From Sphingomonas sp. BT-65 (GTDB lineage Bacteria > Pseudomonadota > Alphaproteobacteria > Sphingomonadales > Sphingomonadaceae): DNA of 64,000 nt. The stretch lies in assembly GCF_026107375.2 (NCBI RefSeq), contig NZ_JAPCIA010000001.1, forward strand, positions 124,001 through 188,000, written 5' to 3'. Under the pieces are notes generated by a model, which did no database searches, was not told the DNA's origin, and saw only the letters and a list, made by a program, of their open reading frames with translations. The translations under genes were made by a program, and so were the position numbers. Shown one piece after another: positions 1 through 9,164 of this stretch (positions are counted from its first letter, which is position 1; each line of letters opens with the position of its first letter).

Positions 1-933
1 GCCGAGTGCGCCGCCGAACTGCATGTCCCGGGTCTTGATCTTGGGAATGCGACGCGGGAAATTCTCGCTGGGCAGGCGATCGCGCAGATCCTGATTGGCG
101 AAGTCGAAGAACGCTTCGCCGTGGAACTCGTTGGTGCCTGACTTGGTCACCGCGGTGATCGCGACCGAGCTGACCTGGTCGAACTCCGCCTTGTAGTTCG
201 AGCTGATGACGCGATACTCGCCGATCGCGAGCTGCGGGAAGGGATTGCCCTGCGTCGAATCCTGGCCGGTGACGCCACCCTTCAGAACATAGTCCTTCTG
301 CCCGATGCCATCGATGAAGATGTTGACCGAATTGGCGCCCTGTGCGCCGCCGCGCAGGCTGGTCTGATCGCTCTCGTTGGTGACGAATTGCACGCCGGGC
401 GCAAGATCGGCGAACGACATGAAGTTGCGATTGGTCTGCGGCAGCTGCTCGATCAGCCGCTGGGAGATGTTGCGGCCAACCTCGCCGCCCTGCATCGAAC
501 GGATGCGGCTTCCCGTGATGATGATCGCATCGCCCGCGCCCTCGGCGATATCCGGCTGCGAGAAATCGAAATCGAGCACGGCATTCTGCGCGACATTGAG
601 CTTGAACTCATCGGTGCGGCGCACGCCGTTCGGGGTGGTGAGTTCGAGGCGATAATTGCCGACCGGGAGCGAGGCGAACTGATAGCCGCCATCCGCATCG
701 ACGGTGGACGTACGCGTGAAGCCCGTGTCGACGTTGATCGCAGTGACTTGCGACACGCCGCCTTCGGCCTTCACCGTGCCCCGCAGCGACGCACCCGATA
801 CCTGCGCATGGGCAGGGGCGGAGACGCCGATGGCGAGCGCGGCAGCGCCGCTCGTCCAGGCGAGCGCGGCGGCGGCGGCGCGAACCCGCGAACGCCCAAC
901 GAAATCGGTTTTGGTGATCTGGAGCAACTTCAC
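1..933 (-). CDS. TonB-dependent receptor, Oar-like, N-terminal part (runs off window)
   Basis: Outer-membrane receptor for TonB-energised uptake; only the first 311 codons are in the window and the frame is open to the edge. The start is GTG at 933, preceded by a strong purine run (AGGGGGGA). An N-terminal signal peptide ending near AHAQ is followed by a carboxypeptidase-regulatory-like domain (about residues 35-110, with TGFTRTSTVDADGGYQF). Then comes the plug domain with IIITGSRI, where the TonB box and plug usually begin, and NVGQ-like plug repeats through SVNIFIDGIGQKDYVL. The regulatory domain plus plug is the layout of Oar-type receptors of sphingomonads and Xanthomonas. Its substrate cannot be told from this part. 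A LacI-type palindrome lies about 100 bases upstream. Confidence 0.88.
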   Translation of the reverse strand, partial: MKLLQITKTDFVGRSRVRAAAAALAWTSGAAALAIGVSAPAHAQVSGASLRGTVKAEGGVSQVTAINVDTGFTRTSTVDADGGYQFASLPVGNYRLELTTPNGVRRTDEFKLNVAQNAVLDFDFSQPDIAEGAGDAIIITGSRIRSMQGGEVGRNISQRLIEQLPQTNRNFMSFADLAPGVQFVTNESDQTSLRGGAQGANSVNIFIDGIGQKDYVLKGGVTGQDSTQGNPFPQLAIGEYRVISSNYKAEFDQVSSVAITAVTKSGTNEFHGEAFFDFANQDLRDRLPSENFPRRIPKIKTRDMQFGGALG

Positions 934-1257
934 TGCATCCCCCCTGCAAAGTCGGTGACAACGTTTACCTTCGCCGTGGCGTCCCTCTTGGCGGGCGACT
1001 CGGCGGGGCGCTTTTATGTTCTTCGCGCGAGAACTGTAACCGGTTTCATTGAGAGCGTGTAGCCTTCGAACAACGGGTGAACGTTCACAACGTCATATCA
1101 TCGTCATAGTGTTGCCCACGGGTCACGGTGGCCGGGCAGCGGCCCGCCATTCGCGGACCGCAAAAAAGGGGCGGCGGGACGGCAGCGTTAACCCTTTTAC
1201 GGCCCCTTAACCCTGTGTGGTTACGCCATCGCAAGACTGAAAGAGGGGGAGCTCGCC
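934..1257. other. Divergent intergenic region
   Basis: No gene is seen between the divergent receptor gene and the REC-GGDEF-EAL gene. It holds the LacI-type palindrome at 1035-1048 and a perfect 12-base palindrome GTGAACGTTCAC at 1077-1088. These are the likely control elements for the minus-strand receptor. Nothing else was recognised. Confidence 0.5.
1035..1048. promoter_or_regulatory. LacI-family-type operator palindrome
   Basis: TGTAACCGGTTTCA is a 14-base palindrome (12 of 14 positions symmetric) with the central CG typical of LacI/GalR operators. In sphingomonads and related bacteria such sites often precede TonB receptor genes for sugars. It lies about 100 bases upstream of the GTG start at 933. 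No lacI-type gene is present in the window, so the regulator is inferred. Confidence 0.45.
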
Positions 1258-3153
1258 TTGCGCATTCTGATCGTGGACGACGAGCCGGGGATGCACGAAT
1301 CCTATCGCCAGTGTTTCGGCGGCGCGAGCCGGGAGCAGGGCGCGGTGCTGGACGCGATGGCGGCGGAGCTGTTCGGCGAGGGCGAGGCCACCGCCGCGCG
1401 CGAGGAAGCGGTCAAGTTCGAGACGGTCCATTGCATGCAAGGCGCCGAAGGCGTCGCCGCGGTTGCGGCAGGCCTCGATCGCGGCGAGCGCTTCGCGGTC
1501 GCCTTCATCGACATCCGCATGCCGCCGGGGATCGACGGCAAGGAGACGGCGAAGCGGATCCGCGAACTCGATCCCGACATCAATCTTGTCATCGTCACCG
1601 GCTTCTCGGACTTCTCCCCGCTCGAGATCAGCCGCGCCGCGGGACCGGCTGACAAGATCTTCTATATCGCCAAGCCGTTCCAGGCCGAGGAGGTGGTGCA
1701 GACCGCGACCGCGCTCGGCAAGCGCTGGCAGGTCGATCGCGAGCTGGCGGCGGCGATGGTGCTGCTCGAGGAGCAGAAGGCCGAGCTCGCCGCCAACGAG
1801 AGCAAGGCGACGCACCTCGCCAATCACGACAGCCTGACCGATGCGCCCAACCGGCTCGCCTTCATGCGCGCGCTGACCGATCATGTGCGCGGGCCCGACA
1901 TCTTCGCGATGGCGATGATGGACCTCGACCGGTTCAAGCTGGTCAACGACACGTTCGGGCATCTCGCCGGCGACGAGCTGATCCGCATGGTGTGCGGGGT
2001 TGTGCGCGAGACCATGCAAGATGCAGTACCGGGGGGCGGCTTCGTCGCGCGGCTCGGCGGCGACGAGTTCGCGGTGCTGATCAAGGTGACCGGCGAGGAC
2101 GAGGCGGTGATGGCGGTCGAGCGGCTGCTGCTCGCCTGCGCCACCACCTTCACCGTGTTCGGCCATTCGGTGCAGGGTTCGGCCTCGGCCGGCCTGGTCA
2201 TCGTCCAGCCCGGCATGCAGCACGACCCGATCGACGTGATGCGGCGCGCCGATCTCGCGCTCAACGAATCCAAGAAGGCCGGCCGCGGCGTGGTGCGCGT
2301 GTTCGACGAGAGCATGGACGAATCGATCCGCTTCCGCCGCCGGATCGAGGGGGGGCTCAGCCAGGCGATCGCAAACGGCGAATTGCGCCTCATGTACCAG
2401 CCGATCGTCGCGCGCGACGAGATGGAGGTCGTCGCGTTCGAGGCGCTGCTGCGCTGGAATAGCCCCGAATATGGCCATATCTCCCCAGGCCTCTTCATCC
2501 CGATCGCCGAGGAATCGAACCTCATCCACGAACTCGGCGACTGGGTGCTCGACGCGGCGCTGGCGACGCTCCGGCAATGGCCGGGGCAATATGTCTCGGT
2601 GAACTTCTCGCCGCGCCAGTTCCGCCGTCAGAATTTCGTCGGCCATGTCGTCGAGCGCGTCCAGCGCGCCGGGATCGAGCCAGGCCGGTTGCAGATCGAG
2701 ATCACCGAGACCGCGATCTTCGACGACGCCGAGCGCGCCGCCGACACGCTCTACCGCCTGCGCCAGATGGGCTTCCGCATCGCGCTCGACGATTTCGGCA
2801 CGGGCTATTCCTCGCTCTACAACATCCGCAAGTTCGCGCTCGATTGCCTCAAGATCGACAAGAGCTTCATCGACGGCATGGGCAAGGAGCGCGAAAGCGC
2901 GGCGATCGTCCACTCGATCATCCATCTCGGCCGCGCGCTCGGCATGGAAGTGGTGGCCGAGGGCGTCGAGACCGACGCGCATCTCCAGGCGCTCCAGCTT
3001 GCCGGGTGCAGCCACTATCAGGGCTATTACCTCGCGCGGCCGCTGGAGGCCGAGGACGCCGCCGAGCTCGCGCACGAGCGGTTCATGGCGCCGGCCGTGC
3101 CCGGCCCCGCCCGGGTCGAATTGGCGGTGCCGGGCAACGGCACCGAGGGCTGA
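1258..3153 (+). CDS. Response regulator with REC, GGDEF and EAL domains
   Basis: A 631-residue cytoplasmic cyclic-di-GMP enzyme controlled by phosphorylation. The receiver domain (about 1-150) has the acidic pair in IVDDEP, phospho-acceptor Asp85 (IDIRMPPG) and the Lys of IAKPF. A short coiled linker leads to a GGDEF domain with DLDRFKLVND and an intact GGDEF near residue 267. The EAL domain (from about 395) keeps EALLRW, VNFSPRQ, the Glu of IEITET, DDFGTGYSS, LKIDKSF, AEGVET and the late Gln, so phosphodiesterase activity is likely. The start is TTG at 1258 with AGAGGGGGA seven bases upstream; no ATG fits. It overlaps the next kinase gene as TGATG, so the two probably form a two-component pair. 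Confidence 0.92.
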   Translation: MRILIVDDEPGMHESYRQCFGGASREQGAVLDAMAAELFGEGEATAAREEAVKFETVHCMQGAEGVAAVAAGLDRGERFAVAFIDIRMPPGIDGKETAKRIRELDPDINLVIVTGFSDFSPLEISRAAGPADKIFYIAKPFQAEEVVQTATALGKRWQVDRELAAAMVLLEEQKAELAANESKATHLANHDSLTDAPNRLAFMRALTDHVRGPDIFAMAMMDLDRFKLVNDTFGHLAGDELIRMVCGVVRETMQDAVPGGGFVARLGGDEFAVLIKVTGEDEAVMAVERLLLACATTFTVFGHSVQGSASAGLVIVQPGMQHDPIDVMRRADLALNESKKAGRGVVRVFDESMDESIRFRRRIEGGLSQAIANGELRLMYQPIVARDEMEVVAFEALLRWNSPEYGHISPGLFIPIAEESNLIHELGDWVLDAALATLRQWPGQYVSVNFSPRQFRRQNFVGHVVERVQRAGIEPGRLQIEITETAIFDDAERAADTLYRLRQMGFRIALDDFGTGYSSLYNIRKFALDCLKIDKSFIDGMGKERESAAIVHSIIHLGRALGMEVVAEGVETDAHLQALQLAGCSHYQGYYLARPLEAEDAAELAHERFMAPAVPGPARVELAVPGNGTEG

Positions 3154-5018
3154 TGCCGGGTCTTCGCGCAGCACTCGCGCGGCTGCGCCGCCGCGTTCCC
3201 GTTTCGCTCGGTGCCAAGCTGGTCGCGATCCTGACCGGGGTCGCGCTGGTCGGCGCGGGCGCGGTGACCTTGCTACTCGCGCTCGTCATCACCCCGGGCT
3301 TCGACAAGCTCGAACAGGCGGCGGTCGACGCGCATATTGAGCGCACGCGCGCCGCGCTGACCGAATACGCCTCCAAGGTGGAGGCGTCGGTGCGCGACTA
3401 TGGCGACTGGAACGAGAGCTACGAGTATATGCGGGCGCCGAACAAGGCGTTCGAGGAGGATAGCTTCGCGACCTCGGCGATGGTCAATCTCGGCGTCAAC
3501 GGCATGGCCTATGTGACGCCGCAGGGCGAGGTGGTGATCGCCCGCTGGCTCGACATGGAGAGCGGCCGCGACCTTCCGGCGATGCGCGCGCGCCTGCTCG
3601 CCGCAATCGCGCGGATCGACCTCGCCAGGGTGCTGGCCAGCGACAACTCGGCGAGCTTCTACGTCCGCCTCGGCGACCGGATCGCCGCGATCGGCGTCGC
3701 CCGGGTGCGGCGCACCGACGGCAGCGGATCGCCGCGCGGGCATGTCGTGATGGCGCGCCTGATCACCTCCCAGCAGCTCTCGACCCTGCTCCAGCTCAAG
3801 GCGGTGCTCGACGTGCCGCACCCGGTGCCCGATGCGACGGTGATCCGGCACGAGCATGCGCTCGCCGTGGCGGTGCCCGTGCGCGGCGCCGACGGGGCGC
3901 CGGTCGCGAGCGCCACCTATCAGGTGCCGCGCGACCTGTCCGCGCTGGGGCGCAACATGCTGATCCTCGCGGTCGGCGGTACGATCCTGCTGCTGCTGAT
4001 CGTGATGGCGGTGCTGAGCCTGATGATGGCGCGGCTGGTGCTGCGCCCGCTCCATCGCGTCGAGCGCCACATGGGCGTGGTGCGGCGCTCGGGCGACCTG
4101 GTGCCGCTCACCGAAACGCCCCGCGGCGACGAGATCGGCAGCCTCGTCACCAACTTCAACGCGATGCTGAGCCAGCTCAAGGATCTGCGCGAGCAGGTCG
4201 AGGTGCAGTCGTTCGAGCTCGGCCAGTCCGAAAGCGCGGTCGCAGTGATGCACAATGTGCGCAATGCGCTGAACCCGGTCAGCACGGTGTTGAGCCAGGG
4301 GCTCGACCCCGCACCGGTCGCCGATCGCGGACTGCTCGACCGCGCGCTCGCCGAACTCGCCGACGAGGGCATTCCGGCGGCGCGGCGGCAGAAGCTCGCC
4401 GCCTTCCTCGCCGCGGCGCTCGAAAGCGAGGCCCGCGCGCGTTCGGAACGCAATGCGCAGATGGAGATCGGCCGCGAGGCGCTCCATAATGTGCTCGAGA
4501 TCATCGGCCGCCAGCAGGAACAGGCGCATGAGCGCCCGCCGCTCGACAGCTGCAACGTCACCGAGATCGTCGCGCGCAACGCCACGATCGCGCGCTATTC
4601 GGGGGGCAGCTCGATCGCCTTCCACTTCCCGTCCAAGCCGCACTGGGTGATGGCCAACCGCGTGCTGCTGAGCCAGGTGGTCGGCAACCTCTTCGCCAAC
4701 GCCGCGGAGGCGATCGCCGCGACGGGGCGGGAAGGGGGCACGATCTCAGTCACCATCCGCGAGCTTGACGGCAAGGTCGAAGTGACGATCCGCGACGATG
4801 GCGAGGGCTTCGATCCCGAGACCGCGGCGCGATTGTTCCAGCGCGGCTATTCCACGCGCGCGCAAAAATCGGGCGGGCTCGGGCTGCACTGGTGCGCCAA
4901 TTCGATGGTCGCGATGGGCGGTAGCCTCGCGCTGCGCAGCGACGGCAAGGGGCAGGGCGCGCGCGCGGTGCTGACGCTGCCGGCGTCGGAGACGGCGCGC
5001 GAGGGAATGGCGGCCTAG
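3153..5018 (+). CDS. Membrane sensor histidine kinase with CHASE4-like sensor and HAMP
   Basis: A 621-residue inner-membrane kinase, probably the partner of the upstream REC-GGDEF-EAL protein. TM1 lies at about 20-42. The extracytoplasmic sensor contains YGDWNESYEYM, the signature of CHASE4-like domains. TM2 lies at about 268-290, followed by a HAMP segment. The presumed phospho-acceptor region reads VMHNVRNALNPVS near residue 366, an uncommon H-box. The ATPase part has the N-box (NLFANAAEAI), G1 (DDGEGF) and a G2-like GGLGLHW. The start ATG at 3153 overlaps the upstream stop (TGATG). A longer open frame upstream lies inside the EAL gene and is a shadow. The 3' end overlaps the convergent SET gene by four bases. 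Confidence 0.88.
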   Translation: MPGLRAALARLRRRVPVSLGAKLVAILTGVALVGAGAVTLLLALVITPGFDKLEQAAVDAHIERTRAALTEYASKVEASVRDYGDWNESYEYMRAPNKAFEEDSFATSAMVNLGVNGMAYVTPQGEVVIARWLDMESGRDLPAMRARLLAAIARIDLARVLASDNSASFYVRLGDRIAAIGVARVRRTDGSGSPRGHVVMARLITSQQLSTLLQLKAVLDVPHPVPDATVIRHEHALAVAVPVRGADGAPVASATYQVPRDLSALGRNMLILAVGGTILLLLIVMAVLSLMMARLVLRPLHRVERHMGVVRRSGDLVPLTETPRGDEIGSLVTNFNAMLSQLKDLREQVEVQSFELGQSESAVAVMHNVRNALNPVSTVLSQGLDPAPVADRGLLDRALAELADEGIPAARRQKLAAFLAAALESEARARSERNAQMEIGREALHNVLEIIGRQQEQAHERPPLDSCNVTEIVARNATIARYSGGSSIAFHFPSKPHWVMANRVLLSQVVGNLFANAAEAIAATGREGGTISVTIRELDGKVEVTIRDDGEGFDPETAARLFQRGYSTRAQKSGGLGLHWCANSMVAMGGSLALRSDGKGQGARAVLTLPASETAREGMAA

Positions 5019-6175
5019 GCGACCGACGACCTCCAGCGCGCGCGTGCCGAGGGCGCCACATCATCCTTGCGCCGCAGATAGGGCGCAACCAGGTTGCGGG
5101 CGCGGAAGAATTCCTGGCGGTCGGGATCGAGTGTGTCGAAATTGCCGATCACGCGGCGGCATGCGTCCGACCGGCACTGGCAGATCATGTGCCAGTTCGA
5201 TTGCGCGAGCGTGGTCGAATAGTCCCAGCTGATCTCGTCGCCCGCCGCGATCGGCCGGAGCGCGACGAGGATCACCCCATCCTCGGTGAAGCGCAGCCCG
5301 GCATTGGGGTCGCAGCTGTGATTGACCAGATCGTCGAGCTGACCCGATGGGCCCATATAGTGATCGGGCGTCACCTGCACGAAGCGATCGTCGCTGCCGC
5401 GCATCAGGCTCGGTACCTCGGTGACATGGAAGCGGCGGCCGGTGAAGCGCATCAGCTCCGCCCCCTCGGCGAAGCGGCAGGTGGCATAGACCGCCTTGCC
5501 GAGATGGTTCTCGCCCACCGCGAACAGGTTGCGCGCGGGACGATAGCGATCGAGGATCAGGAAGCCGCCGCGTTTCCAGCCGAGCGAACGCAGCGGATTG
5601 ATCGTGGCGAGCCCGATTATGAACCAGATGCTGGCATGGCAGGCGAGCTCGACGAAGATATAGGCGAACTCGTCGAACCCGGTGCCGCCGGCGCGCGCTG
5701 CCACCAGCAGCGTGGCGAGATCGCCCATCGTCCACAGCCCCCAGGCGGGCGAACGCTCATGGCTGCGGTCCTTCCACACGCTCGCCCAGGTCGGCCAGAA
5801 GCTCACGGGCACCGCCGCGACCACCAGCATGTGTGCCCAGAACGCTTCGCGGAACGCAACCCAGATGATCAGCGCGACCAGGCACGTCGCCATGCACGCC
5901 GACTCGACATTGGTCGGTGGCGCCCAGTTGGAGCGGCGCCACAGCGCGATGGTGACGACGATGCAGCAGGTGGCGGAGAGCAGGAACACCCAGCCCTGCG
6001 GCGAGCCGGGATTGACCGCGTGATAGGTCAGCGCCTCGATCGCGGCGGATGCGCTCCAGATCAGCCAGGAGGCGCGGTTGGGCTGGACGATCTCCCGCCG
6101 CATGCCGAGCAGATAGATCGCATAGGCCGCGAAGCTGAATCCCATCGCCAGCACGAACCAGAAATCGGTCGTCAT
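5015..6175 (-). CDS. Multi-pass membrane protein fused to a SET methyltransferase domain
   Basis: A 386-residue protein with two unlike halves. Residues about 1-195 are hydrophobic, with six or seven membrane segments. Two related stretches (QPNRASWLIWSASA near 31 and ERSPAWGLWTMGD near 140) give a PQ-loop-like look. Residues about 205-345 form a SET domain: NHSCDPN at 285-291, GDEISWDYS ending with Tyr319, and post-SET-like Cys332, Cys334 and Cys339 (ICQCRSDACR). The family methylates protein lysines using S-adenosylmethionine. Bacterial SET proteins are usually soluble, so a membrane-tethered one is unusual. The target is unknown. An AAGGGGGG motif precedes the ATG. Confidence 0.82.
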   Translation of the reverse strand: MTTDFWFVLAMGFSFAAYAIYLLGMRREIVQPNRASWLIWSASAAIEALTYHAVNPGSPQGWVFLLSATCCIVVTIALWRRSNWAPPTNVESACMATCLVALIIWVAFREAFWAHMLVVAAVPVSFWPTWASVWKDRSHERSPAWGLWTMGDLATLLVAARAGGTGFDEFAYIFVELACHASIWFIIGLATINPLRSLGWKRGGFLILDRYRPARNLFAVGENHLGKAVYATCRFAEGAELMRFTGRRFHVTEVPSLMRGSDDRFVQVTPDHYMGPSGQLDDLVNHSCDPNAGLRFTEDGVILVALRPIAAGDEISWDYSTTLAQSNWHMICQCRSDACRRVIGNFDTLDPDRQEFFRARNLVAPYLRRKDDVAPSARARWRSSVA

Positions 6176-6262
6176 CAGCCCCCCTTGCCCAAGGAGCCGT
6201 TTACCCTATCCGGTAACCTTCGTCAAAGCGCGACTCGCGCTGAATCCACGAGTCGCGGCGAT

Positions 6263-6991
6263 TCACAATTCGTGCTTGGCAACCTGTGCAAGCACCGAGG
6301 CCGCCAATTCGCTGCGGCAGATCAGCAGATCCGGGAGGCTCGATCCCGGCTGATTATAGACCAAAGGCGAACCGTCGATGCGCGAGGCGTGGAGCCCCGC
6401 GGCGAGCGCCACCGCGACCGGAGCGCAATTGTCCCACTGATGCTGGCCGCCCGAATGAAGGTAGATCTCCGCCTCGCCGAGCACGACCGCCATCGCCTTG
6501 GCGCCGGCCGAGCCCATGCCGACCGTTTCCGCGGGAAGCGCCCGCGACACCGCGGCGCAAAGCGCACTGGGCCGTGTCCGGCTGACCAGCATGCGCGGCG
6601 GCGACACTGCGGGCTGGAGCGTGGGGGGCGCATCGCTCGTCAACGTGATACCGCGGCGGGGCAGGGCCACCGCGCCGATTGCGGGCGCGCCGTCGATGGC
6701 GAGCGCGATATGCACGGCCCAGTCGTCGCGCCCCTCGGCGAACTCGCGCGTGCCGTCGAGCGGATCGACGATCCATACGCGGCGCGATGCCAGCCGTGCC
6801 GGATCGTCGGCGGATTCCTCCGACAGGATCGGATCGGCAGGGCGCGCCCCGCGCAGCATGTCGAGGATCAGACGGTTCGCCTCGCGGTCGCCGCGCGCAC
6901 CGTCGGCATCTTCGGTCTGGATCTGCAGCAACAGCTTGCCCGCGGCTTCGGCGACGGCATGCGCCAGGCGCGCATCATCCATGCACGTCAT
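6263..6991 (-). CDS. cysQ: 3'(2'),5'-bisphosphate nucleotidase, CysQ family
   Basis: A 242-residue enzyme of the inositol-monophosphatase fold that removes the 3'-phosphate of PAP/PAPS. This recycles the by-product of sulfate activation. The metal-binding motif is IVDPLDGTREF (Asp76, Asp79), preceded by ILSEES with the metal-ligand Glu pair. The C-terminal HQWDNCAPVAV supplies the usual late WD motif. It is the last gene of the minus-strand cluster after cysD, cysNC and a small membrane protein, which supports CysQ over other members of the fold. A second ATG three codons downstream could be the real start; neither has a strong ribosome-binding site. Confidence 0.9.
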   Translation of the reverse strand: MTCMDDARLAHAVAEAAGKLLLQIQTEDADGARGDREANRLILDMLRGARPADPILSEESADDPARLASRRVWIVDPLDGTREFAEGRDDWAVHIALAIDGAPAIGAVALPRRGITLTSDAPPTLQPAVSPPRMLVSRTRPSALCAAVSRALPAETVGMGSAGAKAMAVVLGEAEIYLHSGGQHQWDNCAPVAVALAAGLHASRIDGSPLVYNQPGSSLPDLLICRSELAASVLAQVAKHEL

Positions 6992-7030
6992 CCACGGCCG
7001 GTTCCGTCGGCGGTCGAGGAGATCGGGAAG

Positions 7031-7198
7031 TCAGTTGCGACGCTGAAATTCGCGGCGCTTGGCTTCGGAACTGCCGGCCATGCGCAGCCTGCGCCAATGC
7101 GCCTTGTGGCGATAAACGAGCGCGGCTGCCGCCGCACCGACGAACAGGGTAGCGAGCATGCCATAGGCGATCCACTCGCGGACCTCGAGGTCTGCCAA
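7031..7198 (-). CDS. Small single-pass membrane protein in the sulfate cluster
   Basis: A 55-residue protein that starts at TTG 7198. GGAG stands about seven bases upstream on the minus strand. It has a short acidic N-terminus (MADLEVREW), one hydrophobic segment (IAYGMLATLFVGAAAAALVY) and a strongly basic tail ending KRREFQRRN, giving an inside-positive single-pass topology. It lies between cysNC (stop at 7236) and cysQ, in the same direction, so it is likely co-transcribed. I do not recognise the family. Support comes from the composition, ribosome-binding site and placement. A regulatory or assembly role in the sulfate cluster is only a guess. Confidence 0.6.
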   Translation of the reverse strand: MADLEVREWIAYGMLATLFVGAAAAALVYRHKAHWRRLRMAGSSEAKRREFQRRN

Positions 7199-7235
7199 TA
7201 CTCTACTCCACTTACAGACGCGGCCAACATGCGCG

Positions 7236-9164
7236 TCAAAGCACCGGAGACCAGATACCGACGATATGTTCGATGATCAATTCCGCAGCTGCCTCCGGAC
7301 TGGTCCGCGTGGTGTCGATCCGGATTTCTGGACTCAACGGAGCTTCATACGGGCTTGAAATACCGGTGAAATTTGCGATTTCTCCAGTGCGTGCTTTTTT
7401 GTAAAGCCCCTTCACGTCGCGGCGTTCGGCCTCCTCGATCGGCGTGTCGATGTGGATCTCGAAGAACTCGCCCTCGGGCAGCATGTTGCGTACCATCTCG
7501 CGCTCGGCGCGGAACGGCGAGATGAAGGCGGTGAGCACGATCAGGCCCGCGTCCGCCATCAGCTTGGCGACCTCGCCGACGCGCCGGATATTCTCGACCC
7601 GGTCGGCGTCCGAGAAGCCGAGGTCGCGGTTGAGTCCGTGGCGGATATTGTCGCCGTCGAGCAGGAAACTGTGCTTGCCCATCGCGTGCAGCTTCTTCTC
7701 GACGAGATTGGCGATGGTCGACTTGCCCGAGCCCGACAGGCCGGTGAACCACAGCAGGCGCGGATGCTGGCCTTTTTGCGCGGCATGAAGGTCGCGGGTG
7801 ATCTCGACCGCCTGCCAGTGGACGTTCTGCGCGCGGCGCAGCGCGTTGCGGATCATCCCCGCGGCGACGGTGGCGTTGGTCAGCTTGTCGATCAGGATGA
7901 AGCCGCCCAGGTCCCGGTTCGGACTCTCCCGGTCCCGTTCATAGGGCTCGAACACGATGCCGCGGTCGGTCGCGATCTCGGCGATCCCGATATCGTTGAG
8001 GTTGAGCGTCTTGGTGGAAAGCTTGGCCAGCGTGTTGACGTCGATCGCGTGCTCGGGCTCGCGCACCATCGCGCTCACCGTCTGCGTGCCGAGCTTGAGC
8101 CAGTAGCTGCGGCCGGGGAGGAGCTCCTGCTGGTCCATCCAGACCAACGTCGCGCTGAACTGGTCGGCGACCGCCGGCGGATCGCCTGCCGCTGCGATCA
8201 CGTCGCCGCGCGAGCAGTCGATCTCGTCGGCGAGCGTCAGCGTGACCGACTGGTCGCGCCCGGCCTGGTCGAGGTCGCCGTCGAAGCTGACGATGCGCGC
8301 CACCGTCGTGGTCCGGCCGGAGGGCAGGATGCGCACCGGATCGCCCGGCTTCACCGTGCCGCCGGCGATCGTCCCTGCGAATCCGCGAAAGTCGAGATTG
8401 GGCCGGTTGACCCATTGCACGGGCATGCGGAACGGACGCGCTTCATCCTCGCCGCCGACCGGCACCGCCTCGAGATGCTCGATCAGTGCGGGCCCTTGGT
8501 ACCAGGGTGTGCTGGCGCTGGTGGCGGTGATGTTGTCGCCCTTGAAGCCCGAGATCGGGATCGCGGTGAATTCGTCGATGCCGATACTCGTCGCGAACTC
8601 GCGATAATCGGCGACGATCTCGTCGAACACCGCCTGGTCATAGCCGACCAGGTCCATCTTGTTCACCGCCAGCGCGACGTGGCGGATGCCGAGCAGGTTG
8701 GCGAGATAGGAGTGGCGCCGGGTCTGGGTCAGCACGCCCTTGCGCGCGTCGATCAGGATCACGGCGAGGTCGGCGGTCGACGCGCCGGTGACCATATTGC
8801 GCGTATATTGTTCGTGGCCGGGCGTGTCCGCGACGATGAATTTGCGCTTCCCGGTCGAGAAGAAGCGATAGGCGACGTCGATCGTGATGCCCTGCTCGCG
8901 CTCGGCGGCAAGGCCGTCGACGAGAAGGGCGAAGTCGATCTCCTGCCCCTGCGTGCCCACGCGCTTGCTGTCGGCCTCCAGCGCGGCGAGCTGATCCTCG
9001 AAGATCATCTTGCTGTCGTAGAGCAGGCGGCCGATCAGCGTGGACTTGCCGTCATCGACGCTGCCGCAGGTGATGAAGCGCAGCAACGACTTGGACTGAT
9101 GCTGCGCGAGATAGGCACCGATGTCGGAGGCGATCAGCGCGTCGGGTCGGTAGGAGGAAGACAT
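7236..9164 (-). CDS. cysNC: Bifunctional sulfate adenylyltransferase subunit 1 / APS kinase
   Basis: A 642-residue fusion. The N-terminal part is the CysN GTPase, with G1 [10 protein letters not shown]3 DTPGHEQY and G4 NKMD, followed by EF-Tu-like beta barrels. With CysD it makes adenosine 5'-phosphosulfate from ATP and sulfate. From about residue 450 the CysC part has a P-loop (GLSGSGKST near 473) and [11 protein letters not shown], and phosphorylates APS to PAPS. Start ATG at 9164 overlaps the cysD stop as TGATG, so translation is coupled. A longer frame upstream is a shadow of cysD. The fused cysNC form is common in alphaproteobacteria. Confidence 0.97.
   Translation of the reverse strand: MSSSYRPDALIASDIGAYLAQHQSKSLLRFITCGSVDDGKSTLIGRLLYDSKMIFEDQLAALEADSKRVGTQGQEIDFALLVDGLAAEREQGITIDVAYRFFSTGKRKFIVADTPGHEQYTRNMVTGASTADLAVILIDARKGVLTQTRRHSYLANLLGIRHVALAVNKMDLVGYDQAVFDEIVADYREFATSIGIDEFTAIPISGFKGDNITATSASTPWYQGPALIEHLEAVPVGGEDEARPFRMPVQWVNRPNLDFRGFAGTIAGGTVKPGDPVRILPSGRTTTVARIVSFDGDLDQAGRDQSVTLTLADEIDCSRGDVIAAAGDPPAVADQFSATLVWMDQQELLPGRSYWLKLGTQTVSAMVREPEHAIDVNTLAKLSTKTLNLNDIGIAEIATDRGIVFEPYERDRESPNRDLGGFILIDKLTNATVAAGMIRNALRRAQNVHWQAVEITRDLHAAQKGQHPRLLWFTGLSGSGKSTIANLVEKKLHAMGKHSFLLDGDNIRHGLNRDLGFSDADRVENIRRVGEVAKLMADAGLIVLTAFISPFRAEREMVRNMLPEGEFFEIHIDTPIEEAERRDVKGLYKKARTGEIANFTGISSPYEAPLSPEIRIDTTRTSPEAAAELIIEHIVGIWSPVL

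Noticed and set aside
1207..3174. 655-codon open frame on the minus strand
   Set aside because: It is the antisense shadow of the REC-GGDEF-EAL gene; its protein is rich in His, Arg and Asp without any domain, as expected from high-GC antisense frames.
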